A stretch of DNA of 64,000 bases from the NCBI GenBank assembly GCA_027625915.1, contig JANTQA010000033.1, positions 6,076,001 through 6,140,000 on the forward strand, read 5' to 3'. How positions within the stretch are numbered: the stretch's first letter is position 1; every line of letters begins with the position of its first letter. Source of the DNA: Anaeramoeba flamelloides. Taxonomy: Eukaryota > Metamonada > Anaeramoebidae. This document shows positions 1 through 11,133 of this stretch, in pieces. Under the pieces are notes generated by a model, which ran no database searches, was not told where the DNA came from, and saw only the letters and a list, made by a program, of their open reading frames with translations. A program made the translations under genes and the position numbers.

Positions 1-31
1 GCCTTGTTGCGGTAAAAGACTGATCCCTTAA
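1..31. repeat. Right end of a TTAA-family repeat cut by the window edge
   Basis: The first 31 bases end in CTGATCCCTTAA. The same kind of end, with a similar GCCTTGTT lead-in, closes the repeat at 13327-14452. The body of this element lies outside the window. Confidence 0.5.
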
Positions 32-720
32 GGAAAAGTAAATTTCTTTTTGAGGAATAAAGAAATAAATTTGAAAATTCAAAAATTTCTAGAAGAAGTT
101 CTATTTAAAAGGATAGTCTCCCTTTTTGTTTTTCTAACTTTGAATTTCTTGTGTATGAAAAAATAATTTTTTTTTTTTTTTGTTTCCTCTAATATTTTGG
201 AGAAGTACTGACAGCTTAAATTCACTTTATAAAATCTTTGTTTTTTTTGAAATTAATTGAAATTGGTAGCTAATGTTTGTTTTTAATTCAAATAATTGAG
301 AGAAATCAAAGACACTTTTCTTCTAAATTAAACAAAACATATTGGAAGCTTTCTGTGAAATAATGCAATGAAATAACCAATTCTCGGATAAAAAAGAAAA
401 GTTATGTAAGATACACATCTAAAAGGTACTTATGATAAAAAACTTGTAAAATTTAAAATCGTCAAGGTATTATAATTCTGAATGGAAAAAACTCTCACTT
501 CATTTGTCTTTTTTTTTTTTATTTACTTGTAAATTTCAAGTCCATTGATTGAAAATTTTTTTTTCTTTTTATTTAGGTGATTCTGTTTTATTGTTTCGTG
601 ATAAAGTTGTTTCAAAAAAGTACTGAAAATAGGTCTATTTAAAGTTATCAACAGTTTTATAGACTACTATGAAAACTTTTTTGCCAAACTTTTTTACAAT
701 GGCTTTATATTTTGTATGGG
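32..720. other. AT-rich spacer, no gene seen
   Basis: Homopolymer A and T runs and frequent stops in all frames. No exon, RNA gene or clear repeat was recognised. Confidence 0.5.
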
Positions 721-2030
721 TTAAGGGATTAGCACCACCATAAATTAGTTTATAAATAAAGCATACTATTTCCAAAAAAAGATGTTCAAATCTATTTTAA
801 AATATCTTGATTAAACCTAATTCTAATAAAACTGTATTTAAATATCCAAAAATGTTATTTATCATTTATTAATTCGTAATAATAATCTAATTTGTTGGTT
901 ATTTTGACAGTCATTGCATTAATTAAAGATATGAAAGTTTCTAATCTTAATTTTATATTATATTTTTTATGTGTAAAAATTGGCGTTTATTTTCTTCTTG
1001 TTGAATTTCTAAAAATTTTTCCAAAGAGGTTTAATCTCGACAAAATTTCCACAATAAAATGGAAAACGTATAACTGTATTTTTTTATTGAAAAAATTGTT
1101 GGTACCCTTGTCACATTTCCCTATTTTTTATTGAAATTGGACGTGCATTTTTTTTTTTCATTTTTTTGAAATATTTTTATTAGCATATTTTGAAATATAT
1201 CCAATAATTGGTGTTGTTTCAATCAGTATTAATATTTCCCTTAATCCGACATTACTTGTTTACGAATAGAAACACTAAAAAAACGTATTTTTTTATGAAA
1301 TGTAAAAAAAAATGATTCCTCACTTTTTTTGGAAATACGCTGTCGTTTAAATAACTCTAAAAAATCTATTATAAATGTTATTGAACAATGAATTATTAAA
1401 TTTTTTAATAAAGACACTATTAAAAAATATCATTTTTGGAAAATTTTTTTTAATTCATTTTCTCAAATCTAAAAGAAAAAGAAACCAAAATAATAGTATT
1501 CCAGTATTTAAAAACCAATATTTAGAACTTCGAATAAGTTACTAATTTTTTAATTTTTTAATTTCAAGATTTACTCAATATAATTATTAGTATAACAACC
1601 AAAAGATCAATTATTTTTGTTTCTTTTCTATGAAGCTGGTTGTATTTTCAATATATTTCTAATATGTAAAAATAATTTGTCTAAAAGAATCTATTCGTTA
1701 ATTATTTAAATGTTTTTTAAAAAATTGGATTTTTTAGTACAAAATCTACATTTCGAGACCAATTTTAAGAAGGGTATTTTTCAACTGTAAATCTGAATAT
1801 TGATTACTCAACATTTAAATTTGTCACAAAATGTAGATTGTTTTCTGAAATTTTGGGAATTTTTTACTAATACATGTATCATTTTTAATTGATGAGATCA
1901 ACTTTTTTTCCCTACTTTATAAATTGATTTTTTCGAGAAATTTGAACATTAGGATCGTTCCGTGATTTGGTTTATGCCCAATATCAAGACAGTTTGATTC
2001 TAGACTTCACCGTATACGTTAGTCCCTTAA
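721..2030 (+). repeat. Family A repeat, TTAA termini, enlarged copy
   Basis: It begins TTAAGGGATTAG and ends CTTAGTCCCTTAA-like bases at 2021-2030, so the ends are inverted copies. From about 1330 to the right end it aligns with the shorter copy at 61172-61937, sharing for example CTCAAATCTAAAAG-like and AAGATTTACTCAATA-like stretches. The extra 550 or so bases on the left have no match in the other copy. They may be an insertion, or the true left end may lie near 1330. An AT-rich open frame at 892-1134 starts with TTG and looks like chance. Confidence 0.6.
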
Positions 2031-2239
2031 ACCGGAATCTTCTAAATGAATGAAAAGGAATATAAAAGAGTTGAAAGAAACGGTAAAGGGATGAAATTAT
2101 ATCCCATTTCGAATTCAAACACAAGTAAAAGAAAATCTTAGCAATAAGTGAAGACGTCAAATTATGAGAAAGATTTTTAGAGAATTCTTCAAAAATTGAA
2201 ACAAAAAAACAAACACACAACCAAAAAATACGTGTGTGA

Positions 2240-3092
2240 TCATTTTAAAAAGTTGGAAAAGATCATTACATTTGTTACATAGAGGCGCAGGGGAATGAAA
2301 AAATTTCCAAAATTGGTTTTCAATGTTAAGTGAGCAATAAAGTCACGCTCAAAGCTGCTTGAAAAAGAAATAACCCCAAGTGTTTTTTTTGTTAAAGGAG
2401 AAACCTTCCACAAGTCCTTTAATTCTTCAACGTCTTTCACTTGATAAGGTGTTGTTAAAGACAAATCGTCGACACTGGACACAATTTCATAAATTTGAAT
2501 AAATTGATCTTGGTAAGGATTATAAAGCTGGATTTCATGTGTAAACTCGCGGTTTGTGGACACAATTTGCTTGGTGATAGAACGGAGCTGATATGGTGAT
2601 TCTTGGCTTGTGCCTCGCACAAAATATTCAAAATTATTATTTGGTGTCATTATAACCAATTGGGTTTTGGCTTCTTCCATTTGCCCCGGTATATAAGTTA
2701 CTTCAATTGTCAAATTTTGGTTTTTTTTAATTCTCTTTTGATGTGAAAAATGGTTTTTTTTTTTTTTTTTTGTGTTTGTTTGATTGAACCAAGGAGAGAA
2801 GATTAATTTTTTTTTTGTTTTTTTGTTTGTTTAGGTTTGTTGGCATCCTAAAAAAAAAAATAAGATTTTTTGTTCTTATCACTTACCTTTGGAGAGGTGA
2901 ACTGAGGAATGAAGTTTTCACTGTTTGAAAACACCAATTCAATTTTGGCATTTCTATTTGAAAGATTTATAATCGTAAATGTTTTTGTTTTGCTTGTACA
3001 AATTGTTCTGTAATGAATTTAAAAACAACAATAATCATTGAGTGGTAAACAAATTATTAGAGAGAAAAATTTTGATCAAAGCCAGATTTCCA

Positions 3093-3135
<43 letters not shown>

Positions 3136-3322
3136 CTAAAATTACTCTGTCTCAAAATCTAAAAAAGGAGGATCAAAACCAAGTTTCAAATTACTTCTTT
3201 TTTTTTGGGCTTTTGTGTTTGTGATTTCATTGTTTTTGTTTTTTGATTGTTGTTTATTGTGATCTTGGATTTTCCCAACGGTTCCTATCCCTGATGCACT
3301 ACTTTTGCCAGTGAATTCATTT
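2240..3322 (-). CDS. TMEM131-like protein, N-terminal PapD-like region, partial
   Basis: Three exons join in phase: 3322-3146, 3007-2887 and 2734-about 2255. The first holds FDPPFLDFETE, the usual opening of the TMEM131 PapD-like domain. Next come an ASH/MSP-like beta-strand stretch (TFTIINLSNRNAKIELVFS) and a third exon with LTIEVTYIPG, then PYQLRS, close to the PYRLRP motif of animal TMEM131. It ends with a strand-rich segment resembling the family's HTAFIRIKTN region. Animal TMEM131 is a large ER protein that helps recruit secretory cargo to TRAPP; a like role here is inference. The start exon is not assigned. A hydrophobic ATG frame at 3678-3457 could supply a signal peptide, but no donor in the right phase was found. 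The last exon runs to a stop at 2240 or splices onward. The membrane span and cytoplasmic tail are absent, and repeat A follows directly. Confidence 0.72.
3095..3132. repeat. Poly-A run of 38 bases inside a TMEM131-like intron
   Basis: An uninterrupted A run on the plus strand, that is poly-T in the sense of the gene, lying just after the donor of the intron 3145-3008. It may vary in length between alleles or reads. Confidence 0.9.
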
Positions 3323-3699
3323 CTATTAATATTTCATTTAATTGGTGTTGTTTATTATTATTATTATTGGTATCACAATAATTGTTTTGTAATTTGGTTT
3401 AAAGAAAGGAATAAAGGAAAAAGTTTTTTGGAACACAGGTGAGGAAATGTGAAAGATCAAATCGTAAGTGAAAAAGAATTTTTCAGAAAAGAGAAAGAAA
3501 TATAATCAGCACAAGCCTGAGTCTTTACTTTGGAATTTGTTGGGACTGAGTTGTTGTAATTATAAAAAAGATCAAAAAGCAGAACAAATGAAAATGCTTG
3601 ATATTGCTTTTGTTTAGCAATAAAAACAAAAAATTCATTTGTTGGCAAAAAAAATAAAAACCAAAAATGAAAAAACATACATATTGTAAGAACAAAAAC

Positions 3700-6019
3700 A
3701 CAATTAAGTAAGAAAGAAGAATTCGGGTTTTCTGAACATAATCTCCAAGTAGATATTAATTATAGGTAAATTAATATCACTGTTAATGGAATTAATTATT
3801 TTTTATGGATCAAATACTTACAATTTTCAACAATTCATTCAAGATAATGGAAATAATAACTCGAATTTATTAACCATTTCCACAAATAAAATGGGACATG
3901 TAGTGTCAATAAAGATTCAGCTAAAGTTGATAAAAGATCTTTGTCAACTGTCGAGAGTTGAATTATCATGTTTAAAATATATCAATTTTTAACAAATAAA
4001 TTTACATTAAAAAGATTGGGGTTGTTGTAAAAAAAAGGTGAGATACTAATAAAAAGTGGGACATTTTTTTTTTTTATTATTATTGTTGTTGTTTTAGGGT
4101 GGAGTTTTGAATTCATCTTGATTGTCCTAATTTATGAAAGTAGGACTTTTTTTTTTTTAAATTTTATCAGATTGATTGTGAATATTAGTAAAAATGATCA
4201 AAATAATCATTGTTTTTTATAAAGATAATAGAAATTGAAGTGAAGATTAAAACCGAATATGCAGTAGTATATAACTTTGATTTTTGCAATTTCAATTTTA
4301 TCAAGATATTTTGAACTGATTATCTTAAAATAGATTAAAAAAATTTTTCAACTTATAAACTTATATTAAACGAAATCCTTTTGAAAATGATGAAGAACAA
4401 GATTTTTATCTATGTGTTTTAAATATTATATTTAAAATAAGTGTTATTAGGTTTAGTAATTGTGAATTTTATATCAAAGTATTTTTATATTAAATCATTA
4501 ATCTTGGTATTCAATGCTATTTTTTAGAAAATAAAATGTTTCAGATTCTTTTAAGATTTACAATTAAATATCAAAAAATATAAAACTTGAATTTCACAAT
4601 TGGAATTTCTACAACAAGAAAAGAGTTTTTTTTTTTTAAAATTACTTGATAAAATTATTCAAATTAAATATTATGAGTTGTGTATGAAAACCACAATTTA
4701 ATGTATAGGAATTCTCCAAAATGTGTGTTATTTATTTATTTATTTATACACTCTTTTTAATTAAAAATAGAGTATTTGATATCTATAAATACTGAAAGGT
4801 TCATGATGAAATTGAAATAAAGAGAATCCAATTTAGAACATATAGTTCCAAACAGCCCGACCCACATTCTGATTCTTAGACAACTTGGAAAGGGTCTCAT
4901 GGGGTCGATTCATTTTCTTAACCACCCCAATTAAATTTTTAAAATTTCAAAAAGAAAAAAAAATATTTCCACTAAAAAAAGATACATTTACTAAAAATTT
5001 GAGTCTTTCAAACATTTAAAAAACTTCGAGACACTTTAAAACCAGTTAAAACATTTTATAATATTTTTAAAATTGAAAAACATTGTAAAAGTCTCAATTT
5101 TTTTAGGTTATTTCAAAAAAATAATTTTTCATTTTTTCATATTTTTTTTTTTATCGTGATATTGAAGACTATTATTTTTTTTTTTTTTTTTTGTCATTAG
5201 AGTTGAATAATTGATATTTTTTTAATAATATCACAGATTTATTACTAATTTTGTAATAATATATATATTATCTTTAAATCCTGTTTTTTAAATGAAATAA
5301 AAATATATAAAATAAAAATGTATCCTTTAAACCCCTCATAAACTAAAAATTCTCAAAAAATTTCTTGTTTTGAAGATAAAAAAATCCACAAAAAATATAA
5401 TTAAACATTATATTATTTTATTTTAACTTTTTAACTTTCTAATTGAAATTCTTTGCCAATAAATAATTTACATATTTTTTTTTTATTTATGGATTAATTT
5501 ACATTTTATTTGAATTCCAAATCCAAAAATTTATAATATAAATTGATTTTGGCTAATTATTCTTACAAATTCAAAAAAATATGCTATTTTTTAAATAAAT
5601 TCATTTATGTTAAAATTACTTTATTTTTTTGAAAATTTCATTCACAATTTCGAGCTGTTGAAAAAAAGGTTTCTTTCCTTAAATTAATTTAAAAAATTTT
5701 ATTAACATATTTATGATTTTTATTCAAAAAAATTTGTGTTTAAGGACTATATTATTTTATACCTACCTCTTCATGATGTACTGAAATACAATATTCTAGA
5801 CAATAAAAAAGATTTATAAGTTAGTGAATGGGAAGAAAATTAAAATATTACAAAATTTGGGGTTTTATGTCTTGATTTTTTAATAAACTTGTGATCAAAA
5901 AACTTTTGGCACTTTAGTGGCTTCAAAACCAAAAAAAAAAAAAAACACATTTATTTTAAATACCAGTGAAGTTAAATCCAAAAAACAACAATTATACAAA
6001 CAAAATTTCCAAAACAACT
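3700..6019. other. AT-rich spacer, no gene supported
   Basis: Dominated by A and T runs. The open frame at 3786-3992 has no recognisable similarity. A TTTAGGGTGGAGTTTT stretch near 4095 recurs at about 35300, so part of the region is old repeat DNA. Nothing else could be supported. Confidence 0.5.
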
Positions 6020-6022
6020 TTT

Positions 6023-7623
6023 TAAGGGGCTAGTAACTCTAATTTATTTGTTTCCCCACGGGTAATAGAGAAGTTATTTACACAGGTGTAGAATTAAACT
6101 TGATATCCAACTTCATTTATCAACTTTAGAGAAATGAGATATCATTTTTAAAAGAATTCATTTTTTCCCAATGAAATTTCCAGTCAAAAATGTTATAGAT
6201 TTTTTTTGTTGTATTTTTGGGATAAATTGTAAAAAAAAAAAAAAAATTGCCAAAAAATTTATTTTAAAGTAATCCCACTTTGAGTAATTTCAGAGAGTAT
6301 ATATGAACAAATAATCTTGAACCTTTAATCTTATTCTAAAAATACAAAAATAATAATTCAAATATTGAATCCTTGAAGATCTAAAAAAAATGATCTTCTA
6401 TTTTATTCACAAATATTTATTAAATTTCTTGATCTTGAAAATTTTAGGCAATATTCTTTATCAAATATCTAGAGTATAAACAAGGAACTGTTTTTCTTAA
6501 AATCAGTTATTTGATAATATCTATTATTTTTTTTTTTATTAGATGAAATATGCATCTGAATTGTTTTATTTGTTTGAAAATGTTTATAAAATTGAGAAAT
6601 AATGGTAAAATCTATTGATACATTTAATCTTTGTGTTGTTAATAACCCACTGAAAGAATTAAGATTGAGTAATTAATTATTAATTATAAATAATCAAATT
6701 AATACAGTCAATCCAAAGCTACCGTGAAATTTTATCAATATCAAATTTTGATGTTGATATAAATTTCTAAAAAGTTCAATATGAGAATAATAAAGCTCAT
6801 ATTGAACAAAAAAAAAATTCCTAAATGAGTCAATATTCAGAATTTTTTCTGTTTTTCAAAAAATAAATCTTCAGAGCCCAAAATGACTCCAAACATCAAA
6901 AATTCAATAAGAAACGACATAAAATCTCCTCTAAAAAATGAATTTATTTTTTGATAATCAGAAAAATATTTTGCATATAAACTCATTTATGAAAGAATAT
7001 TTTCAATATAAGCTTTCTTATTCACATATTCTTCGATTTAAAAATCTATATCAACATCAAAATTTGATATTGATAAATTTTCACAATAGCCTTGGAACAG
7101 CTGTAATTATTTCTTTAGATTATAAGTTGAATTTTCCAGGTTTTCAAAAAGTAAATTGGGAGAATTTTTAATTTGATTGTTTGGTTCTTTTTCTCAGATT
7201 TTTTTATTCAATAAAGAGAAAAAATTGATTTGAACTTTTCTTCGAATCAAAAATTATATTTTTTCAAGTGAATAAAGAAATTATTGTAATTTTTAGTAAA
7301 TGAGTTTTTCCAAAACTTTGTGGTTTTATTTTTAAAGTTTAATTTTTAGTATACTTTCTTAACAAACAAGAAGATTTCTTTCTTCTTCAAAGAAAATATT
7401 TTTTTTGAAATAATTCAGAATTATGTTAAATTTTGAACTTTCCAAAAATGAAAAAAATGGATCAAAACTTTTAAAAACAATAATTCATTTTAGAAAATAG
7501 CATTGAAACGAAGTTTACTTTTAGTAATCAGATTTTTACACAATTTTTCAATTTCAAGATGCGGTAATTTTTTTTTGAATTAAATTTGGATGAAGATTTT
7601 TTATTTGTTTACTATTCCCTTAA
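6023..7623 (+). repeat. Family J repeat, TTAA termini, host of a nested MITE
   Basis: It opens TTAAGGGGCTAGTAACT and closes ACTATTCCCTTAA, which are inverted copies of each other. It aligns along most of its length with 55501-57345, for example at TTTAGAGAAATGA near 6127 and 55612, and in the stretch leading to TTTTTCAATTTCAA near 7545 and 57240. No reading frame is conserved between the copies, so it appears non-coding. A 399-base TA-flanked element interrupts it at 6705-7103. Confidence 0.75.
6705..7103. mobile_element. TA-flanked MITE, mariner-like ends, 399 bp
   Basis: The left end reads CAGTCAATCCAAAGCTAC. The right end, reverse complemented, reads CAGCTGTTCCAAGGCTAT. The inverted similarity runs for about 55 bases, including TATCAATATCAAATTTTGAT on both arms. 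Each end abuts a TA dinucleotide (6703-6704 and 7104-7105), as for Tc1/mariner insertions. A smaller internal hairpin lies at 6775-6809. The open frame 6938-7171 crosses the right boundary into repeat J, so it is not taken as a gene. The sister repeat J copy lacks this insert. Confidence 0.85.
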
Positions 7624-7876
7624 TCTTTAGAAAAATCATAAAACACAATCACCTGGATATTAGAAGATACTGTGGTATCCAAATAACTGAAAAAAAATGG
7701 ACAATTAGAGTTTTGGAATTGACAAAGGGATTGTTTGACAAATAATTGAACAACTTAATAAAAAACAAACTTTAAATTTCAAAGAGTTATCTGCAAACTT
7801 TATAAAACTGAAAACAAAAAAGGAAAACTATGGGAAATATAATTCATTTTATTTATGAAAACAGATTTAAATGTAA

Positions 7877-8333
7877 CTGTTGAGAGAAAAATGTTGGACA
7901 CAGAAAAATGGTTGGACACCATTTTTAATTGGGAACATTACTAAAAATGATTTTTAATTTCAATCGTTTGTGAAATAACTAATGAAAATAACAATAATCT
8001 ACTTATTAGAATAACGTTTAATGTAATTCTACTTTTTTAAAACTTTATCTCTTATAATCTAAAGCAAGTTTAAAAATTACCATTTTCAGAATTAATAGTA
8101 AACTTTACTACAACTTGGATTTTTGTTAAAATAGCATGATCTACTTTAGTTATCAACCATTCAAATGAGTATTCGACACACACCACAGATTAATGAACTT
8201 GGAACACCTTTAAACTTGGATTTATATAAAAGTCACCTAGTTACTAATAGGATTTGATTTTCAATTTCACTAATGTTCCCAATTAAAAATGGTGTCCAAC
8301 TTTTTTCTCTTTCCAACATTTTTCTCTCAACAG
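7877..8333. mobile_element. Family C MITE, long inverted ends, TAA duplications, 457 bp
   Basis: The left end CTGTTGAGAGAAAAATGTTG is matched by the inverted right end CAACATTTTTCTCTCAACAG. Similarity continues inward to ACCATTTTTAATTGGGAACA, about 65 bases in total. TAA flanks both sides (7874-7876 and 8334-8336), which fits a three-base target duplication such as that of PIF/Harbinger elements, but no transposase is present to confirm this. It ends only 49 bases past the Rac stop codon. A relative occurs at 23399-23460. Confidence 0.85.
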
Positions 8334-8382
8334 TAAATCATAAAAAGTGAGAAAAAGAGAAAAAAGAAAAAGATAAAATTAA

Positions 8383-8964
8383 TTAGAGGATTGAACATTT
8401 GCCACCTTTCTTTTTATCTTGCTTTGGTGGTGACAAAACGGCTCTAATTGCTTCGTCAAAGACCGCTTTCAAATTCTTTTGAGTCAAAGCAGAGCATTCA
8501 ATGTATTTGACTGCGCCAATTTCTTTGCTTAATTTCATTCCATCTTGATAAGAGATTGGATCAAGGTTCTTTTCTTTAAGTTTAAGGATGGTGTCTTGGT
8601 CGTCTCTAAGATCCAGTTTGGTTCCAACAAGGATTTTTGTGACGCCTGGACAATGGTGAGAAATTTCTTGTACCCATTTGGCTTTCACATTTTCGAATGA
8701 TGATGGCGAAATCAAAGAGAAGCAAATTAAAAAGACATCTGTTTGTGGATATGATAAGGGTCTTAGTCGATCGTAATCTTCTTGTCCTGCTGTATCCCAA
8801 AGTCCTAAATTGATTGGTTCTCCATCAACCATTACATTGGCTGAATAGTTATCAAATACAGTTGGGATGTATTCACCTGGAAAGGCATTAGTTGTGTAAC
8901 TAATTAATAAACAAGTTTTACCAACAGCTCCGTCTCCAACAACAACACATTTGATTGATCTCAT
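8383..8964 (-). CDS. Rac/Rho family small GTPase, intronless, 193 aa
   Basis: A membrane-anchored molecular switch of the Rac type, which normally controls actin, phagocytosis and NADPH-oxidase-like effectors. Every family motif is visible: P-loop GDGAVGKT at residues 10-17, switch I with YIPTVFDNY around 32-40, [20 protein letters not shown] for switch II, TKLD at about 115 for guanine recognition, and ECSALTQK near 157. The Rho insert helix follows TKLDLRDD. The tail has a KKKGGK basic stretch and the CAAX box CSIL, predicting geranylgeranylation. Gly12 and Gln61 are intact, so it should hydrolyse GTP. Length matches Rac (about 192). The ATG at 8962-8964 gives the usual Rac start. No intron interrupts it, unlike most genes here. 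Which Rac subtype it is cannot be told without a tree. Confidence 0.96.
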   Translation of the reverse strand: MRSIKCVVVGDGAVGKTCLLISYTTNAFPGEYIPTVFDNYSANVMVDGEPINLGLWDTAGQEDYDRLRPLSYPQTDVFLICFSLISPSSFENVKAKWVQEISHHCPGVTKILVGTKLDLRDDQDTILKLKEKNLDPISYQDGMKLSKEIGAVKYIECSALTQKNLKAVFDEAIRAVLSPPKQDKKKGGKCSIL

Positions 8965-9660
8965 TTGTTAATGATTTTATTTGTTTTAATTAATAAAAAG
9001 GTTTGGTTTTTCAAAAAATGAATTTAAAAAAAGGGAACAATTTTTTTTTTAAATCTTTTTTTTGGACTTGTTTGTGAAACTTTTCAGAATCACATATAAA
9101 TTTTATGAAGAAATTGAAAGACAAGACACTTTGAATTGATACAACACATCACTCCTGTATTCAATAATAATTTTGAAAAGGTTTTTTTTTAAATTATCAA
9201 CGGATAAGGATTTTCTTATTTGATTTTGAGGAGGGAAAAAAATCCCTTTTAAGATTTTAAAGTGTTAATATAAGGAAAATTATTCAGTGTTGTTGTTAAA
9301 ATAAAGTGTGTTGAAAAGTTTAATCCCTGTTTCAAAATAAAAAGCATGTTTTTTTGTTAACGAAGACCAATAAATCGACCCATCAAAGAAACAAAAAATG
9401 AACCCTAATTAAATATGGTAGGGTTTCTTGAACTTCTATTATTTAAAAAAAAATGCAAAAATCGAACAACAAATTGCAAAATTTCAACAAAAAAAATAGA
9501 AAGTGAATTTTTTTGAAAAATTTAAACCATCAAAAAACCAAAAAATATCAAAACAATTATTAATATTATGGAAAATTTTCAACTATTTGCATTAATAATT
9601 TTAATCTTAACTAAAAATATTCAAGGGGTTTACTTTCAAAATTATTTTGAAATTAGTTAC
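8965..9660. other. Upstream region of the Rac gene, no second gene seen
   Basis: AT-rich sequence that should hold the Rac promoter and 5' leader. No motif could be assigned. The TTTCAAAATAAAAAGCATG stretch near 9331 resembles the inner part of family E ends. Confidence 0.4.
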
Positions 9661-9664
9661 TATT

Positions 9665-9888
9665 TGTTGCAAAATAAATGGAACAAAATTTTCATTCAGA
9701 TTTCCAAAATTGTAGGTTTATTAAATGGTAGTAACGTTTCAAATTTTTAGATCTCAAAAGTAGCTTCTATTATTAATTTACTTTTTGAGAATTGGAGGGC
9801 TTTTAAAGATTTTTTTTTGATTGTTGGAATGTGATTTTATCTTGAAAGCTGAATGAAAATTGTCATCTTTTTATTTTGCAATTAATGT
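9665..9888. mobile_element. Family F MITE copy
   Basis: It begins with AACAAAATTTTCATTCAG after a TTGCAAAATAAATGG lead. It ends with the inverted counterpart GCTGAATGAAAATTGTCATC and TTATTTTGCAATTAATG. The same paired ends occur at about 47800-48055, 48760-48960 and 53045-53275. The open frame 9568-9750 runs across its left end and is not taken as a gene. Confidence 0.7.
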
Positions 9889-9954
9889 TATATTATTGGG
9901 TAGGAAATTGGATGTTGTCTCAAAACAAGAAGAAAAAAAGGATGGACAATATTT

Positions 9955-10420
9955 TGAAACACGGATTATAGTCGTTTTGCATGTATTATTTTGATCACAT
10001 TAATTGCAAATATTTTTAATCAAATCCTTTTTAAAAAGAGCCAAATTTTTTATGAAACGAGTAATAAACCTACCAAAAGTTCATTAAAGCAAGGTGCCTC
10101 TAGAATACTCGAGTACTTTTTTGATAGCATAAGTAGATCAACTTTTTTTGAAAAATAATCGAGATTTTATAGAGGTTTACTAGAGTTTGGAAAATGAATA
10201 ATTTTTATTCTTGTTTTTGATTGATTGAATGGTGTTTTGAACAAGTGTAATTTCATTAATCATCATTCTAATAAGTGAGTGAGTTATAATTTTTGAAAGG
10301 TTTGATTTTTTGTATAAAGGATTTGATTGAAAATCAAGGAAATTACACTTCAATTTTCCTAATATTCACAATTAATAATCTTTTTAGGATTTTTTTCACT
10401 ACATATTTAAAACTTTATTT
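9955..10420. repeat. Family D repeat copy
   Basis: Shares long stretches with 21590-22300, including GAACAAGTGTAATTTCATTA, TCATCATTCTAATAAGTGAG and CAAGTAATA/CGAGTAATA-like blocks. The right end, AATTTTCCTAATATTCACAA, is the inverse of a block at the left of the 21.8 kb copy, so the element has inverted ends. The left part, TTTTGAAACACGGATTATAG, matches the family E end in inverse. This suggests a composite or a shared terminus. Confidence 0.65.
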
Positions 10421-10514
10421 TTAGACAAAGTAGAAAGTAAGTGAAGCAAGAGGTAAACAAAAAGCTTTTTTTCTTTGGCCTGTCACTCTTTTAAGTCAAC
10501 AAATATAATGAATG

Positions 10515-10860
10515 CTATAAAAGCAATATACACCGAAGACAACATTCAATAACAGTAAAAACAAATGATTTTTCAAGATCAATCAAACAACCAATCAATA
10601 TCTTGAGATCAAAGGTACTTTTTTCTACAACCAGAGGTTCTTTGTGATTCGACACCAACTGTATTATTTCAGCCCACTCATAACCCGTTGACTTTCTCTA
10701 TTCTTAAAACAAGAGAATAAAAAGATTGATCAAAAAAACAAAACAAAAGTATATTTATCAATCTTTGAAACTAACCAAATTTTGGTTGCCATCAACACCA
10801 TTCCCAGAACAACAATAATTCGTGTTGGTTTGATAAACATTTAGTCTGGATCCAGAAGAT
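10515..10860 (-). CDS. Orphan candidate exons downstream of the F-box gene
   Basis: Two stretches look coded and join in phase. The first ends NYCCSGNGVDGNQNL at 10776, before a GTTAGT donor. The second starts at 10697 after an AATAG acceptor with RKSTGYEWAEIIQLVSNHKE and continues to a stop at 10515, with an alternative donor GTACCT after PLVVEK. The composition is richer than the flanks, and the residues are typical of globular protein. The start of the first exon is not resolved: an in-frame stop lies at about 10870 and only weak acceptors follow it. They may be 3' exons of the F-box gene, a separate small gene or a decayed gene. No family was recognised. Confidence 0.35.
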
Positions 10861-11133
10861 TGAATTTAGAGGCTTAATTGAACCAAAAATTGTTTTCCTA
10901 ACAACAAATTTGAACAACGGCTCCCAAATAATTTCTTCATTATTTTGTGAAAAAAAAAAAAACAAAAAAGTAAAAAAAATTTGTGAGTGATCATTTACAA
11001 TTAAAATCTTTTCATCTTTTTTGTTTTTATTTCAATTGGGTTGGTTTTGTTTCAAAATTTAAAGAGAATAGAACAAAATAGACTTCAAAGGGGTATTAAA
11101 TATATCGGCTTGTGAACAAAAAATAAAGAGAAA

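Noticed and set aside
892-1134. 80-residue frame on the plus strand
   Set aside because: It starts with TTG, is built of Phe, Leu and Lys codons typical of AT-rich background, and lies in repeat DNA.
3457-3678. First exon with signal peptide for the TMEM131-like gene
   Set aside because: It is hydrophobic and has an ATG, but no donor of the right phase joins it to the exon starting at 3322. Kept only as a possibility.
4850-4935. A possible tRNA-like segment with GGGGTCGATTCATTTT
   Set aside because: It cannot be folded into an acceptor stem and anticodon arm by inspection; probably part of an old repeat.
6938-7171. 77-residue open frame
   Set aside because: It crosses the boundary between a TA-flanked MITE and family J repeat, so it is not an ancestral coding unit.
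9568-9750. 60-residue frame with an ATG start
   Set aside because: Its second half is the left arm of a family F MITE that recurs elsewhere without a frame.
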